Notes: generated from the letters alone by a model not told the origin. Positions 8,556 to 18,895 are shown, counted from the stretch's first letter. The stretch: 64,000 nt of DNA from Sphingobium lactosutens DS20 (GCF_000445105.1 NZ_ATDP01000109.1:1-64000), one strand, 5' to 3'. Numbers and translations are program-made.

Positions 8556-10064
8556 TCAGTCAGCGAGAAGCGCGGTGACCGTCTTGGTTTCGGTATAGTG
8601 GAGGACACCCTCCTCGCCGACCTCACGACCCCAACCCGACTCCTTGACACCCCCAAAGGGCGCGGACGGATCATTCATTCCATGCGTGTTGATCCAGACC
8701 GTGCCCGCCTGCAGACGCCGCGCAGTCAGGTGCGCGCGGGACAGATCGCGGGTCCAGATGTTCGCGGCAAGGCCGTAACGCGTATCATTCGCAGCAGCTA
8801 GGGCTTCATCGACATCATCGAAGGGCGTCGCGACCAGCACCGGACCAAATATCTCCTCGCGCACGATGCTGGAATCCGGTCCTGGATTAGAGAAGATCGT
8901 CGGTTCCACGAAATAGCCGCCCTCCCCGCCAACGCCACCGCCGGTCACGATTTCCGCGCCGCTCGATCGCCCCTGTTCGATGTAATCGAGGACACGTTCC
9001 TGCTGCGCCCGCGAAACGAGCGGACCAAGCATCGCGTCGGGGTCGCGGCCATGACCAAGTTTGAAGCTTCGTGCGGCCTGCGCCACCCCTTCGACTACGC
9101 GATCATAAACCGAGCGCTCAACATAAAGCCGGGAGGCGGCGAGGCATACCTGGCCCGAGTTGAAGAAGATGGCGAGCGCAGCGCCGATGCTCGCTTTCTC
9201 GAGATCGGCGTCTGCGAAGATCAGCGAGGGAGATTTGCCGCCCAGTTCGAGCGTGACGCGCTTCAGATCCTTCGCAGCGGTTTGCACGATCTGCTTCCCT
9301 ACGCGCGTGGAACCGGTGAAGGCGATCTTGTCGATACCGGGATGCTCGACCAGGGCCTGTCCCGCCTCATGACCATAGCCAGTGACAACATTGAGCACGC
9401 CTTCGGGAAGTCCTGCCTCGAGCGCCAGTTCGGCAAGACGCAGCGCCGTAAGGGGTGTGACTTCCGACGGCTTCAGGACGATGGTACAGCCGGCTGCCAA
9501 AGCCGGCGCGATTTTCCAGGCGGCCATTGCCAGCGGATAATTCCATGGAACGATCTGCCCTACGACACCGATCGGCTCCCGGACCGAATAGCTGTGATAC
9601 TGCCGCCCGTCACCGGAAATCGGGTTCACCTGACCACCGATCTTGGAAGCCCAGCCTGCCATGTAGCGAAAAATGTCGGCAGCGGCGGGAACGTCAACCG
9701 CCATCGCGTGATGGACTGTCTTCCCATTATCATAGCTTTCGAGGAGCGCGAGTTCACCTGCATTGTCCTCGATCTTGCGGGCGATCGCCTCGATGATCCT
9801 GGCGCGGTCGAGCGGCCGCATTCGCGACCATGAATGGGACTCGAAGGCAGTCCGAGCACGACGAACGGCCTTGTCTACATCCTCCGCCGTTCCGGCAGGC
9901 ACGCTCGCGAAGACCTTACCCGTCGCTGGGTCTTCGATGTCGATCCGCTTGCCGGCGCCCGCTTCATATCGCTCACCGCCGATCAGCATCCTCGTATCGG
10001 GAAGCCGAACCTCAAATCCCGGTTCGCCATGCAATTGCGGATCGATCATCGTAAGCGTATTCAT
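8556..10064 (-). CDS. NAD(P)-dependent aldehyde dehydrogenase
   Basis: Soluble aldehyde dehydrogenase of 502 residues that oxidises an aldehyde to its acid. Active-site residues are present: Asn175 in IVPWNYP, Glu273 in TLELGGKSPS and the nucleophile Cys307 in FNSGQVCLA; the cofactor loop is FTGSTRVGK. ATG at 10064 follows GGAG at good spacing and gives the standard N terminus; an upstream in-frame start at 10109 would run into the terminator hairpin. It is downstream of a TonB receptor and P450 on the same strand, so it could oxidise an aldehyde derived from the P450 product. Substrate unknown. Confidence 0.95.
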   Translation of the reverse strand: MNTLTMIDPQLHGEPGFEVRLPDTRMLIGGERYEAGAGKRIDIEDPATGKVFASVPAGTAEDVDKAVRRARTAFESHSWSRMRPLDRARIIEAIARKIEDNAGELALLESYDNGKTVHHAMAVDVPAAADIFRYMAGWASKIGGQVNPISGDGRQYHSYSVREPIGVVGQIVPWNYPLAMAAWKIAPALAAGCTIVLKPSEVTPLTALRLAELALEAGLPEGVLNVVTGYGHEAGQALVEHPGIDKIAFTGSTRVGKQIVQTAAKDLKRVTLELGGKSPSLIFADADLEKASIGAALAIFFNSGQVCLAASRLYVERSVYDRVVEGVAQAARSFKLGHGRDPDAMLGPLVSRAQQERVLDYIEQGRSSGAEIVTGGGVGGEGGYFVEPTIFSNPGPDSSIVREEIFGPVLVATPFDDVDEALAAANDTRYGLAANIWTRDLSRAHLTARRLQAGTVWINTHGMNDPSAPFGGVKESGWGREVGEEGVLHYTETKTVTALLAD

Positions 10065-10074
10065 GTCAGGTCTC

Positions 10075-10121
10075 CGAAAAGAAAAAGAAGGGGTCGCGCT
10101 CGCCTTCAAAGAGCGCGACCC
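10075..10121 (-). terminator. Intrinsic terminator or attenuator after TonB receptor gene
   Basis: Read on the minus strand: an 11-bp perfect stem GGGTCGCGCTC / GAGCGCGACCC (10121-10111 with 10101-10091), a 9-base loop, then a T/C-rich tract CTTCTTTTTCTTTT. It begins 10 bases past the receptor stop and ends just before the ribosome-binding site of the aldehyde dehydrogenase gene. Receptor transcripts would mostly stop here, with some reading through. Confidence 0.85.
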
Positions 10122-10131
10122 AGGGGAGAGT

Positions 10132-12489
10132 TCATAACCGGACCGAGAGGCTGAGACCGAACGTGCGCGGACGTCCAGCGAACCTCACCGTCGTGTCGGT
10201 AATCCGTGTTGCGTTCGACCAGTAATATTCATTCGTCAGGTTTCTTACGAACGCGCTGATCTTGTAGCGTTTGTTGTCGAGGTTGAGGCCTGCACGCAGA
10301 TCGATCAGCGTATAGTCTGCGATGGTGAGGCCGCCTTCTGCGGTGAGCGCCGGCGATGGCGTCTGCCTTGCATCGCCAAGCACGGCCTTGGTGTCGCTCT
10401 GGAAGCTCATGTTCGCGCCAATGAATGCGCCGACATCATCACTCAAAGCCCAATCATACTGCCCGTCTATGACGATCTGGTATTTCGGCGTATAGGGGAA
10501 AGCAGAACCGCCGAAATCGGCCTGATTCCCGTAACTATCATAGTTGACGAAGCTCCCCTTGATCTTGGTGTTGAGGTAGGTCCCGCCGATGCTAAAGCGC
10601 AGGCCATCGGTTGGCGCGAGATCGAGTTGGATTTCGGCGCCCTGTACGCGTGACTTGGGAACGTTGACGAGCGCCTCAAGCGGACCGAAAATGTCGGGAT
10701 TTGCAACGACCCGACCCTTCAACTGTTTGTCGCTATAATCGTAGTAGAAAACAGCGCCATTGATTTGCGCGGTTCGGTCGAGCAACGTCAGTTTTGCGCC
10801 CAACTCATAGGCAGTGACCGATTCCTGAGTGACCGGATTGAACTGGTTGGCGTCGCTCGCCGAGAGCAACGGGAAACTGCCGGACTTATATCCTTTGCTG
10901 ACCGACGCGTAGAGCAGAATGTCCCTGTTCGGCTTGAAATCCAGGCCAGCCCGCCAGGACACATTGTCTTCATCGAGCGATCGACGAACTTCACCAGCGG
11001 TCAAGGTCGAAGCATCGATAGTAACGCAAGCGTCAGGTTGAATGTCGATTGGGCCGAGTCCCGCGCCTCCCCTGATGAAGTTCAGCAGATTTTCTATTCC
11101 CACGCCCAGCGCGTTACCGCGATCGGCCGTGCATCCCGCGAAGTCGATGTTGGTCTTCGTGTAACGAATGCCGCCATGCAGCGTGAAGAAGTCGCCGATG
11201 TCATAGTCGAGATTGGCGAAGACAGCTTTGTTCACGAACTTCTGTTGGGCATATTGGTAGTAACGGAAGAACGGAACGCCCACGCCGGCATCGACCAGCT
11301 GGTATGCCGAGGTTGAATCGGGGTACGCTGCTTCGTCATGCTGATAGGTCTTTTCGCGGGAATAGTTACCACCGATGATCCAGCTCAGGTCGCCCGTCTT
11401 CCCGCCCAGACGAAGCTCTTGCGAAAGCGCGGTGATACGGCCGGTCGTGTTGTAGAAATAGCCCTGGAGGGCAACGCCGTCCGGATCGATATCCGCGTCG
11501 ATGTCGTATTTCGACCAGCTTGTGATCGAGGTCAGAGTGATGTCGTCGTTGAGATCGAGATCGCCACGCAAGGACGCCTGATAATACCAGTCGTCGCGTT
11601 TGGGATCCTGGCCCGGTGTCCAGTCGGCGGCCCGGTTATTGTGAGGCGCGATCGGGTAGCTGTAAAACTCTCCCGCGCGCGCCGGGTTGCCCAGCGGCAC
11701 CACGCCTATGAGTTGGGCTGCCTGTCCATCACTTTTGTCGATGAAACCATTGAGGTTGAGCTCAAAGCGCAATGCGTCGGAAGGCTCGAAGTCGACGAGC
11801 AGACGGCCTGTCGTGAAATTCCGATCGCCAAGCTTTTCATCGCGTGTGTAACTGCGCTGCCAAGCACCGCCCTGCTCGGTGCGGACGGCCACGCGCGCGG
11901 TGATCGTGTCGCTGATCGGGCCGCTCACGAAACCGCCGGCTGTCACCTCGCCAAAGCGGGCGATACTCGCGTCGAGGCCAGCCTTGAACGTCGTCGTCGG
12001 CTTGGCTGCGATATAGTTGATCGCGCCACCGGTCGCATTTGACCCGAAAAGCGTGCCTTGCGGGCCCTTGAGTACCTCTACGCGCTCGAGATCGAGCGTC
12101 GCGCCGCGCGTCATGATTGAAAAGGGTATCGCGACCTGATCCTGGTAAATGCTGACCGTAGGCTTGGCAGCGAGCGAGGTATCGTAGAAGCCGATACCGC
12201 GAAGGGTGTAAACCGGCGTCGCAAAGGCGCTCTCGGTATAGTTGAAACCCGGAACGATCTTCCCAAGATCGGCAACGTCGGTGATACCTTGGTCCTGCAA
12301 TTTCTCGCCTGAAGCCGCCGTGATAGACAGCGGGACATCATTGAGCGCCTGCTCTCGCTTCTGCGCGGTCACGATAATGTCGCCGATCCCGGATTCCGCT
12401 TGCGGCTCTGCGCTCGCGGTCTGGGCAATCGCCGGCGATTGCATCGCAAATACGGAACAGCCGGCAACAAATAGAATCCTTCCTCTCAT
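10132..12489 (-). CDS. TonB-dependent outer-membrane receptor 1
   Basis: Outer-membrane active-transport receptor of 785 residues. Signal peptide MRGRILFVAGCSVFAMQSPAIAQ, a TonB-box region (GIGDIIVTAQKREQALNDVP), a plug domain with VERVEVLKGPQGTLFGSNATGGAINYI, then a beta-barrel ending LSVRL with the expected aromatic/hydrophobic pattern. The start is ATG at 12489, after GGGAGG at 12499-12504. The sphingomonad-type receptors of this class often import hydrophobic or aromatic compounds; the ligand is unknown. It lies between P450 (upstream) and aldehyde dehydrogenase (downstream), so it may take up the substrate of those enzymes. Confidence 0.96.
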   Translation of the reverse strand: MRGRILFVAGCSVFAMQSPAIAQTASAEPQAESGIGDIIVTAQKREQALNDVPLSITAASGEKLQDQGITDVADLGKIVPGFNYTESAFATPVYTLRGIGFYDTSLAAKPTVSIYQDQVAIPFSIMTRGATLDLERVEVLKGPQGTLFGSNATGGAINYIAAKPTTTFKAGLDASIARFGEVTAGGFVSGPISDTITARVAVRTEQGGAWQRSYTRDEKLGDRNFTTGRLLVDFEPSDALRFELNLNGFIDKSDGQAAQLIGVVPLGNPARAGEFYSYPIAPHNNRAADWTPGQDPKRDDWYYQASLRGDLDLNDDITLTSITSWSKYDIDADIDPDGVALQGYFYNTTGRITALSQELRLGGKTGDLSWIIGGNYSREKTYQHDEAAYPDSTSAYQLVDAGVGVPFFRYYQYAQQKFVNKAVFANLDYDIGDFFTLHGGIRYTKTNIDFAGCTADRGNALGVGIENLLNFIRGGAGLGPIDIQPDACVTIDASTLTAGEVRRSLDEDNVSWRAGLDFKPNRDILLYASVSKGYKSGSFPLLSASDANQFNPVTQESVTAYELGAKLTLLDRTAQINGAVFYYDYSDKQLKGRVVANPDIFGPLEALVNVPKSRVQGAEIQLDLAPTDGLRFSIGGTYLNTKIKGSFVNYDSYGNQADFGGSAFPYTPKYQIVIDGQYDWALSDDVGAFIGANMSFQSDTKAVLGDARQTPSPALTAEGGLTIADYTLIDLRAGLNLDNKRYKISAFVRNLTNEYYWSNATRITDTTVRFAGRPRTFGLSLSVRL

Positions 12490-12608
12490 AGCATTATCCT
12501 CCCTCAAGATCGCCCATATCTTACAGGCTTGTTTCCCGGACTTGATTGACCGGTCTATTGGCTATTGCCGACGGGGCGGGCACGAACCGCCTCGTCGGAT
12601 ATCGTAAG

Positions 12609-13910
12609 TCAGTTTTTGGTGAAGCGGATCGGCAAGCTCTTGTACCCGCCCACGAAGTTGGTTTCGACCAGCCGCGGCTCACCGGCCAGTTCCACGGACT
12701 TAAGATGCGGAAGCAGTTCTTCGTAAAGAACCCTCATCTCGAGCTTGGCGAGATGCTGGCCAAGACACATGTGGGGGCCAAAACCGAAGGCGATATGCTG
12801 GTTGGGCGATCGCGTTATGTCGAATCGATCGGCATCTGCGAACACTTCCTCGTCGCGACAGCCGGACGGGTAGCAGATCATCAGACGGTCCATTGCACGG
12901 ATAGTCTGTCCGCGCAGCTCGGTATCCTCGGTCGCGTTGCGCATGAAATGCTTGACCGGCGCGGTCCAGCGAATGGCTTCGTCGACAAGCTTGGGTATCA
13001 TTGCCGGGTCGGCTTTCACCTTGTCCCAATTCTCGGGATAGAGGAGCATGCCGTGCAACCCGCCTGCAGTCGACGAAGAGGTCGTGTCATGTCCGGCGGT
13101 CGCGATGGCGACATAATAGCCATTTGCCTCCGCCCGCGGGATCGGCAGGCCATTGACGCGGGAGTTCGCGATCAGTGAGAGCAGATCGTCGTTGGGCTGC
13201 TCCCGGCGCGCCGCGCTGAGCTTGTCGAAATAGCCGTAAAAATCTTCCAGCGTCGCAGCCCACATTTTAGCACCGACAACCGGATCGGCCGCAATTTCCG
13301 GGCGCTGCTCCTCAGGATCATGAACGCCGAAGAACTCCTGCGTCAGCTTCAGCATGCGGGGTTCATCTTCGGGGGGAACGCCGAACAGCGTCATGATCAC
13401 GCGCAACGGATAGTGCAGCGCAAAATCCTTTACGAAGTCGCACTCGCCATCGAAGCTCAGCAGATTTTCGACCGACTGTCGTGCAAGAACCCGCACCTGG
13501 TCCTCGAGCTTGCTGATCTTACCGGGGAGAAACCAGTTCGAGGTCACGGAGCGGAAGCTGCCATGCTCGGGCGGATCCATATACGTCAGCGACGAGAGAA
13601 TCCGCAGCGATCCATTGTTGATCTCGCGCGTAAACGCATCGGATGCCTGGTCGTTCAGCACCGGATTGTGATCGGCGTTGTGAAACAGCTTCGCGTTTTT
13701 TTCAACTTCGCGGATGTCCGCGTGCTTCGTCACGATCCACAGCGGATCGTAACCGGGTACTTCGGCTACGCCGAGCGGCATATTCTCGCGGAGCCACTTG
13801 AAGGCGCCATAGACGACCTCGTCATTGGTGTAGGATTTGGGGGAAATCACGATCCTGGCGATGTCGTCCGGAATCATGGGACGGGTGTCGGATTCAAACG
13901 TAGTGGCCAT
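12609..13910 (-). CDS. Cytochrome P450, soluble bacterial class I type
   Basis: Haem monooxygenase of 433 residues, no membrane anchor. I-helix oxygen-binding motif ATAGHDTTSSS, K-helix ExxR in DEAIRW, and the haem-ligand loop FGFGPHMCLGQHLAKLE with Cys382. Overall look is like the CYP108/CYP111 terpene and CYP125-like groups, but I cannot assign a family. It needs a 2Fe-2S ferredoxin and reductase; a putidaredoxin-like ferredoxin is encoded at 53346, and no ferredoxin reductase of that type is in the window. ATG at 13910 follows GGAGAGG. A GntR-type operator lies about 90 bases upstream. Confidence 0.95.
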   Translation of the reverse strand: MATTFESDTRPMIPDDIARIVISPKSYTNDEVVYGAFKWLRENMPLGVAEVPGYDPLWIVTKHADIREVEKNAKLFHNADHNPVLNDQASDAFTREINNGSLRILSSLTYMDPPEHGSFRSVTSNWFLPGKISKLEDQVRVLARQSVENLLSFDGECDFVKDFALHYPLRVIMTLFGVPPEDEPRMLKLTQEFFGVHDPEEQRPEIAADPVVGAKMWAATLEDFYGYFDKLSAARREQPNDDLLSLIANSRVNGLPIPRAEANGYYVAIATAGHDTTSSSTAGGLHGMLLYPENWDKVKADPAMIPKLVDEAIRWTAPVKHFMRNATEDTELRGQTIRAMDRLMICYPSGCRDEEVFADADRFDITRSPNQHIAFGFGPHMCLGQHLAKLEMRVLYEELLPHLKSVELAGEPRLVETNFVGGYKSLPIRFTKN

Positions 13911-14001
13911 GCATATACCCTCTCCAGCGGCTTAATCAGCCCTGCTGCGTTGCGTGTGCCGCAGACGTAACACTGGACTTTGACCATCGTCAATCTTATA
14001 G

Positions 14002-14016
14002 GGCGGTCAGACCATT
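14002..14016. promoter_or_regulatory. GntR-type operator between P450 and alcohol dehydrogenase
   Basis: On the minus strand AATGGT-CTG-ACCGCC. One half matches the perfect palindrome at 51504-51522 and the other half keeps ACC. It lies in the divergent gap, 92 bases before the P450 start and 110 before the alcohol dehydrogenase start. Confidence 0.5.
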
Positions 14017-14125
14017 TAACCGCACCTCCGATAAAGATACGTGTAATCAGTTAGTTATCAGCAGGTGCAGAGCATCCACCCTCCGCAATTCGAATAGCGG
14101 AACCGACTTTGAATGGGAGAGACAT

Positions 14126-15226
14126 ATGCAGATACGCGCGGCAGTTTCCAGGAATGCAGGTGCGGATTTCAGCGTCGAGACCCTTGATATGCTAGATATC
14201 CAAGCCGATGAAATACTGGTGCGCGTTGTGGCCACCGGGCTTTGCCATACCGATATCGCGGTGCGCGACCAGATACTGCCGGTTCCCCTGCCGGCCGTCC
14301 TTGGCCATGAAGGGGCCGGCCTCGTAGAGGCGATCGGAGCAGACGTTCAAGGCCTCAGCGTCGGCGACCACGTCGTGCTGGGATTCGCGGCCTGCCGGCA
14401 ATGCCCACAATGCATCAGCGGGCAGCCGGCCTATTGCCGCGAGTTCACACCGTTGAATTTCAGCGGACGGCGCCGGGACGGAACCTCATGTCTGCACGAT
14501 CAAGATGGTGAGGTAAGCAGTCACTTCTTTGGCCAGTCGTCATTCGCGACCCATGCCATTGTAGCGGCCAAAAACGCCGTCAAAGTGACCAAGGATGCGC
14601 CGATCGAGCTCCTTGGCCCGCTTGGCTGCGGTATCATGACCGGCGCCGGTGCCGTCTTCCACGCTTTGCAACTGAAGCAGGGTGAAAGCCTGCTCGTCAC
14701 TGGAGGCGGCCCCGTCGGACTAAGCGCGGTGATGGCGGGAGTGGTCAGAGGGGCGGATATGATCCTGGTGTCCGACCCTCTTCCCTCGCGCCGCGCAATG
14801 GCTATCGATCTCGGCGCCACCCACGTGATCGATCCAGCAGCCGGGGAACTCGCGGAGCAGGTTCGTGCTATTGTGCCAGCCGGCGTCGAGAACGTGCTCG
14901 ACACCTCCGGCATAGCCCCGGTCATCGAAGCCGCGGTTGGTGCTCTGGCCGTGCGTGGCAGGCTGGCGACGGTTGGCGTGCCCAGGTCTGCCGATGCTGC
15001 AGTTTCGCTCAATATCCTGCAGATGCTCTCGCTGGGCATTCAAATTAGCGGCGTCACCGAAGGGAACGCCGATCCCCAGACCTTTCTTCCGCAGCTTGTC
15101 GACCTTTTCCTGGCAGGCAAGTTTCCGATCGATCGCATGATCAGCTCATATCGCCTGGATCAGATCAACGAGGCCATCGCCGATCAGCATGCCGGCCGGT
15201 GCGTGAAGGCCATTCTCACGATGTAG
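14126..15226 (+). CDS. Zinc-dependent alcohol dehydrogenase, aryl/terpenyl alcohol type
   Basis: Medium-chain NAD(P)-dependent alcohol dehydrogenase of 366 residues. Catalytic zinc ligands lie in VATGLCHTD and GHEGAG; the structural zinc site is CRQCPQCISGQPAYC; the Rossmann loop is VTGGGPVGLSA. The pattern is closest to aryl-alcohol and geraniol dehydrogenases. ATG at 14126 after GGGAG. It is divergent from the P450 gene and could oxidise an alcohol made by it, with the aldehyde dehydrogenase at 8556 finishing the step. It ends 11 bases inside the convergent MerR gene. Confidence 0.93.
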   Translation: MQIRAAVSRNAGADFSVETLDMLDIQADEILVRVVATGLCHTDIAVRDQILPVPLPAVLGHEGAGLVEAIGADVQGLSVGDHVVLGFAACRQCPQCISGQPAYCREFTPLNFSGRRRDGTSCLHDQDGEVSSHFFGQSSFATHAIVAAKNAVKVTKDAPIELLGPLGCGIMTGAGAVFHALQLKQGESLLVTGGGPVGLSAVMAGVVRGADMILVSDPLPSRRAMAIDLGATHVIDPAAGELAEQVRAIVPAGVENVLDTSGIAPVIEAAVGALAVRGRLATVGVPRSADAAVSLNILQMLSLGIQISGVTEGNADPQTFLPQLVDLFLAGKFPIDRMISSYRLDQINEAIADQHAGRCVKAILTM

Positions 15227-15950
15227 CCGGGAGTTCGTCGGGCGGCGGCCGATCGCTGCCGCCCGTATGCAGTTTCTCGAGATGCCGGAAAAATGCACGC
15301 TGTCGAAGCAATCCAAAGAAATCGAGCATAAGAGGCAAGGCCTGCTCGATAAGATCTGCCGCTTCGCGCGTTGTGACACGCTCGTTCGTCCGCTCGAAGA
15401 ACGTTTGGGCCTCCCAGCTGCCGACAAACTCCGCGGCCTTCGTGTAGAAGCCCAATATATCAGGTGAGTAAGTCAGTCGCTGGTCGAAGCCGGCCTTACG
15501 CATCTGGCCCCAGATACGGACGAGATGCACTGCGGAGATGGAAAGTGCTTCACCATCCGATGTCTCAATAATCTCCAATATACCGATCCTGGCAAGGATA
15601 TGGGCATCCTCCAGCGCTTGCGGATACTCCCGCTCTAGCGTGGTGATCAGCACCGGTTGCCCATCCCCACCCGTGCGGTGATCAACTAATTGCTCGAGCT
15701 GATCGAATGCCGCGGCATCAAGCCGAGCCTCGGCCGCCTCGCCGTCCATAAGGGCACGAATCTGGGAAAGCGTGAGGCGATTTTCTCGCTGAAGGCGGCG
15801 TATAGCCGCGATGGCCTGGACATGCTCCTCGCCATAGATCGCAATTGTCCGGCGGGGTCGCGCGGGTTCGGGGATCAACCCGTCTCGCAAATAGACGCGA
15901 ATCACCTCCCTATGGACCCCGGTCCGTTGCTCAAGTTCGCGCATCTTCAT
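15216..15950 (-). CDS. MerR-family transcriptional regulator
   Basis: A 244-residue regulator. MerR winged helix at the N terminus (KMRELEQRTGVHREVIRVYLRDGLIP, then RRTIAIYGEEHVQAIAAIRRLQRENRLTLSQIRAL). The C-terminal 150 residues form an all-helical ligand-binding-like part with no Cys cluster, so it is not a metal sensor. ATG at 15950 was chosen because it starts right at the helix-turn-helix; the Met two codons later is also possible. It is convergent with the alcohol dehydrogenase gene and overlaps it by 11 bases. Target unknown. Confidence 0.88.
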   Translation of the reverse strand: MKMRELEQRTGVHREVIRVYLRDGLIPEPARPRRTIAIYGEEHVQAIAAIRRLQRENRLTLSQIRALMDGEAAEARLDAAAFDQLEQLVDHRTGGDGQPVLITTLEREYPQALEDAHILARIGILEIIETSDGEALSISAVHLVRIWGQMRKAGFDQRLTYSPDILGFYTKAAEFVGSWEAQTFFERTNERVTTREAADLIEQALPLMLDFFGLLRQRAFFRHLEKLHTGGSDRPPPDELPATS

Positions 15951-16150
15951 AGAGTTCTCTAAAGCATGGGACAGGAGAGCGAGCAATGCGTGCTCTCGCT
16001 ACGCTGACGACAGCCAGAAGGCGGCTCATGCCGTCTGACGCAAAGCGTCGCGTTCAAACTCAAATTGCGCCTAGGCAACAACCACTATCCTGACCGCACC
16101 GAAGCGAGGCACGGGGGGGCGCTACATCTCCGTCGCAGATCTGCCCCCGA

Positions 16151-16654
16151 TCAGGAAGCCAACGGATCTTCCGATGGAAATATCAGCGCGTGGAACAGGC
16201 GGGTTTCAAACTGATAAATCTGAGAGCGGGCTTTCTCATCGGCATTCTCCGTCCCGTGAGCGGCCATCCGCGAAGAAACGATCTCTCTTAACCCGGCGCG
16301 ATAACTGGCAAGGCGGTCGCGAAAATTTGGATTACGGGCTGCCTCGAGAAATAGTTCGACGCGCGCAAGGGCGCGGGTCCGATTTCCCGGAGCTGTAAAA
16401 TGCTCGAACAGCTTGTCAAAATCGACAGATCCGTCTGCCCGAAGGCGCTCACGCGAGTCTGCCAGATCTGCGCTCAGCACTGCGTCCATGGCTAGTTCGA
16501 GCAAAGCTTCTCTCGTGCGACAATAATATGCCGTCGAACTCGACGGCAAACCGGCTGCGGCATCGACGGCACGGTGAGTGAGGCCACGCGCGCCCTTTTC
16601 CGCAAGGGTATCGATGGCGGCCCTGGCGATAACTTCTCTGCGGTCGTTGCGCAT
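16151..16654 (-). CDS. TetR-family repressor next to PQQ dehydrogenase
   Basis: A 167-residue TetR/AcrR protein. The N-terminal helix-turn-helix is REVIARAAIDTLAEKGARGLTHRAVDAAAGLPSSSTAYY in pieces; the remainder is the helical ligand domain, a little short for the family. ATG at 16654 follows AAGGAGAG at ideal spacing. It is divergent from the PQQ dehydrogenase gene, and two copies of a TATACA-GA-TGTATA palindrome lie between them. It therefore probably represses both genes. Confidence 0.9.
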   Translation of the reverse strand: MRNDRREVIARAAIDTLAEKGARGLTHRAVDAAAGLPSSSTAYYCRTREALLELAMDAVLSADLADSRERLRADGSVDFDKLFEHFTAPGNRTRALARVELFLEAARNPNFRDRLASYRAGLREIVSSRMAAHGTENADEKARSQIYQFETRLFHALIFPSEDPLAS

Positions 16655-16672
16655 ATCTCTCCTTACAGAACC

Positions 16673-16710
16673 TATACAGATGTATTGCCATGAGCCTATA
16701 CAGATGTATA
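16673..16710. promoter_or_regulatory. Two tandem TetR operators
   Basis: TATACAGATGTATT at 16673-16686 and the perfect inverted repeat TATACAGATGTATA at 16697-16710, with 24 bases from start to start. They fill the gap between the divergent TetR and PQQ dehydrogenase genes, 19 bases before the TetR start and 52 before the dehydrogenase start. Confidence 0.75.
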
Positions 16711-18766
16711 GACCCATCAATGTGCGGCGCGGTCGCCCTTTCGACGAGGTTTGGAGATCATCATGGACATGGCGGGACGTGCCGGCAGTGTTGGCGCAGG
16801 TCGATGGCTGTTGGGAATATCGGGTGCCGTCCTGGCGCTCGTCGGACTGGTCCTCCAGATCGGCGGGATACAACTCGTCATGGTCGGTGGCTCAGGATAC
16901 TACTATATTACTGGGGCGCTGCTGACCGCATCGGGTGTGCTGATTGCTCTTCGGAGAGTGTCTGGTGCCCTTGTTTTTGCGATCGTTCTATTTGGAACGC
17001 TCATCTGGTCGATTTGGGAAGTGGGTTTTCAGTTCTGGCCGCTTGTTCCGCGGATCGGGCCGTTTCTCATCATGAGCTTCGTTATGCTGCTTATCCTGCC
17101 CCGCCTGACCGGCGGCAGGGGCGCGAAGGTTGCAAAGCTTGGAGCTGGGGCGACCGCGCTCTTGATCGGCATGGGCGCGATCGCCATGTTCTACCCGCAT
17201 GGGGTGGTCCGCAATCCATTCTCCTCGGCCGATGAGAGCGGTCCTGACGGTGAGTCACGCTGGCAGTTTTTTGGAAAAGACGCATCCGGTACAAGATATG
17301 CGCCATATAGCCAGATCACGCCCGGAAATGTCAATCGCCTGAAGGTCGCATGGACGACGCGGACCGGGGATTTGACCGCGCCGGGAGTGGAAAGCCAGAA
17401 CACGCCCTTGCAGATCGGCGATACGCTCTATGCCTGCACACCCCGCAACCAGGTTCTTGCCCTTGACGCTGATACGGGGAAAATCCGGTGGCGGTTTGAT
17501 CCGGGAATTCGCACTGCGGCTTACAGTCGATGCCGCGGCGTTGGCTATCATGACGCCACTTCCGTGCAATCTTCCGGACTTGTGCCTGGAAACAGAGCCG
17601 CCCCACTGCCCTGCGATCAGCGCATCATCATGACAAGCGTCAAGGCGAGAATGTACGCTATCGATGCCCGGACCGGGCGTCTGTGCACTGACTTTGGAGA
17701 AGATGGCGTTGTTGATCTGCGCAAACAGATGGGCGCAGGCAATCCAGACTTTTACTTTCAGACATCGGCGCCAACTATAGCCCGTGACCTTGTAATAGTC
17801 GGGTCCTTTGTCATGGATGGTCGCGCCGAGAAGATGCCCGGCGGCGTCATCCGGGCTTTCAATGTGCGGACCGGGCAGCTTGTCTGGGCTTTCGATGCCG
17901 GACGGCCAGATGTGACGACGCCACCACCCGCGGGCGTGGACTTTGTCGATAGCACCCCCGACATGTGGTCGACGCCTGCCTACGACGACAAGCTGGGAAT
18001 GATCTATCTTCCTCTTGGTGGGGGAGCCGACGATTTCTGGGGCGCCAATCGCACTCCGGAAACCGAGGCTTACGCAACGTCAATTCTTGCGCTCGACATC
18101 ACGACCGGCAAGGAACGCTGGAAATTCCAGACCGTTCATCACGATATCTGGGACTATGACGTTGCCTCGCAGCCGGCGCTGTACGACCTTCCCGATGGCA
18201 AAGGAAGCATAACGCCTGTCATAATCCAGCCGACCAAGACTGGACAGATTTTCATGCTTGATCGCAGGAATGGCAAGCCCTTTGCCCCTGTTGCCGAACG
18301 CCCTGTACCCCAGGACGGCCAGCCGGGAGATCGGATTGCGCCCACTCAGCCGCATTCGATCGGGATGCCTCAGATCGGTGTTGAGCCCCTGACCGAAGCA
18401 TCGATGTGGGGCGCGACGTTCCTCGACCAACTTTCCTGCAGAATTGCCTTCAGGAAGGCGCGCTACGAAGGTCCGTTTACACCGATCACGACCAAGCCGA
18501 CCATCTTCTACCCGGGCTATTACGGCGGGTTCAACTGGGGAGGTGTCTCGGTGGACGAGAAGCGTGGACTTCTGATCGTCAATGACATTCGGATGCCGCA
18601 GGTCATCTCTCTCGTGCCTCAAGCCGAGGTTGACCCGCGTGAAGTGTCGGACGCGCATGCGCTGGGGCTGTATCCGCAAAAAGGGGGGCCCTTTGCGACG
18701 CGCCATGACACCCTGATGTCGGTGTTGGGTATCCCATGCAATGCGCCGCCATGGGGCACCATGACC

Positions 18767-18774
18767 GCGATCGA
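18767..18774. repeat. Target-site duplication, left copy
   Basis: GCGATCGA directly before the element; the same 8 bases occur at 21379-21386. It marks a recent, single insertion event. Confidence 0.92.
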
Positions 18775-18845
18775 TGCGGATTCCGACCATCGCGCGCATG
18801 TATTCCGATCTGATGCCGCGCAGCGTTCCGATCTGATCGCGCGCA
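18775..18845 (+). repeat. Left iterated end repeats of IS21 copy B
   Basis: Three head-to-tail units of 24, 24 and 23 bases, each ending CGCGCA and containing ATTCCGA or GTTCCGA near its start. They correspond to the transposase-binding repeats known in IS21-type elements. Confidence 0.85.
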
Positions 18846-18895
18846 GGTGGATCATCTGATCGTTGGGTGAAGATGTCATTCCTGTTCGTTGTTGG

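Noticed and set aside
12543-12560. ATTGACCGGTCTATT-like palindrome before TonB receptor 1
   Set aside because: Resembles the GntR sites only in general base content; the AATGGT half is missing.
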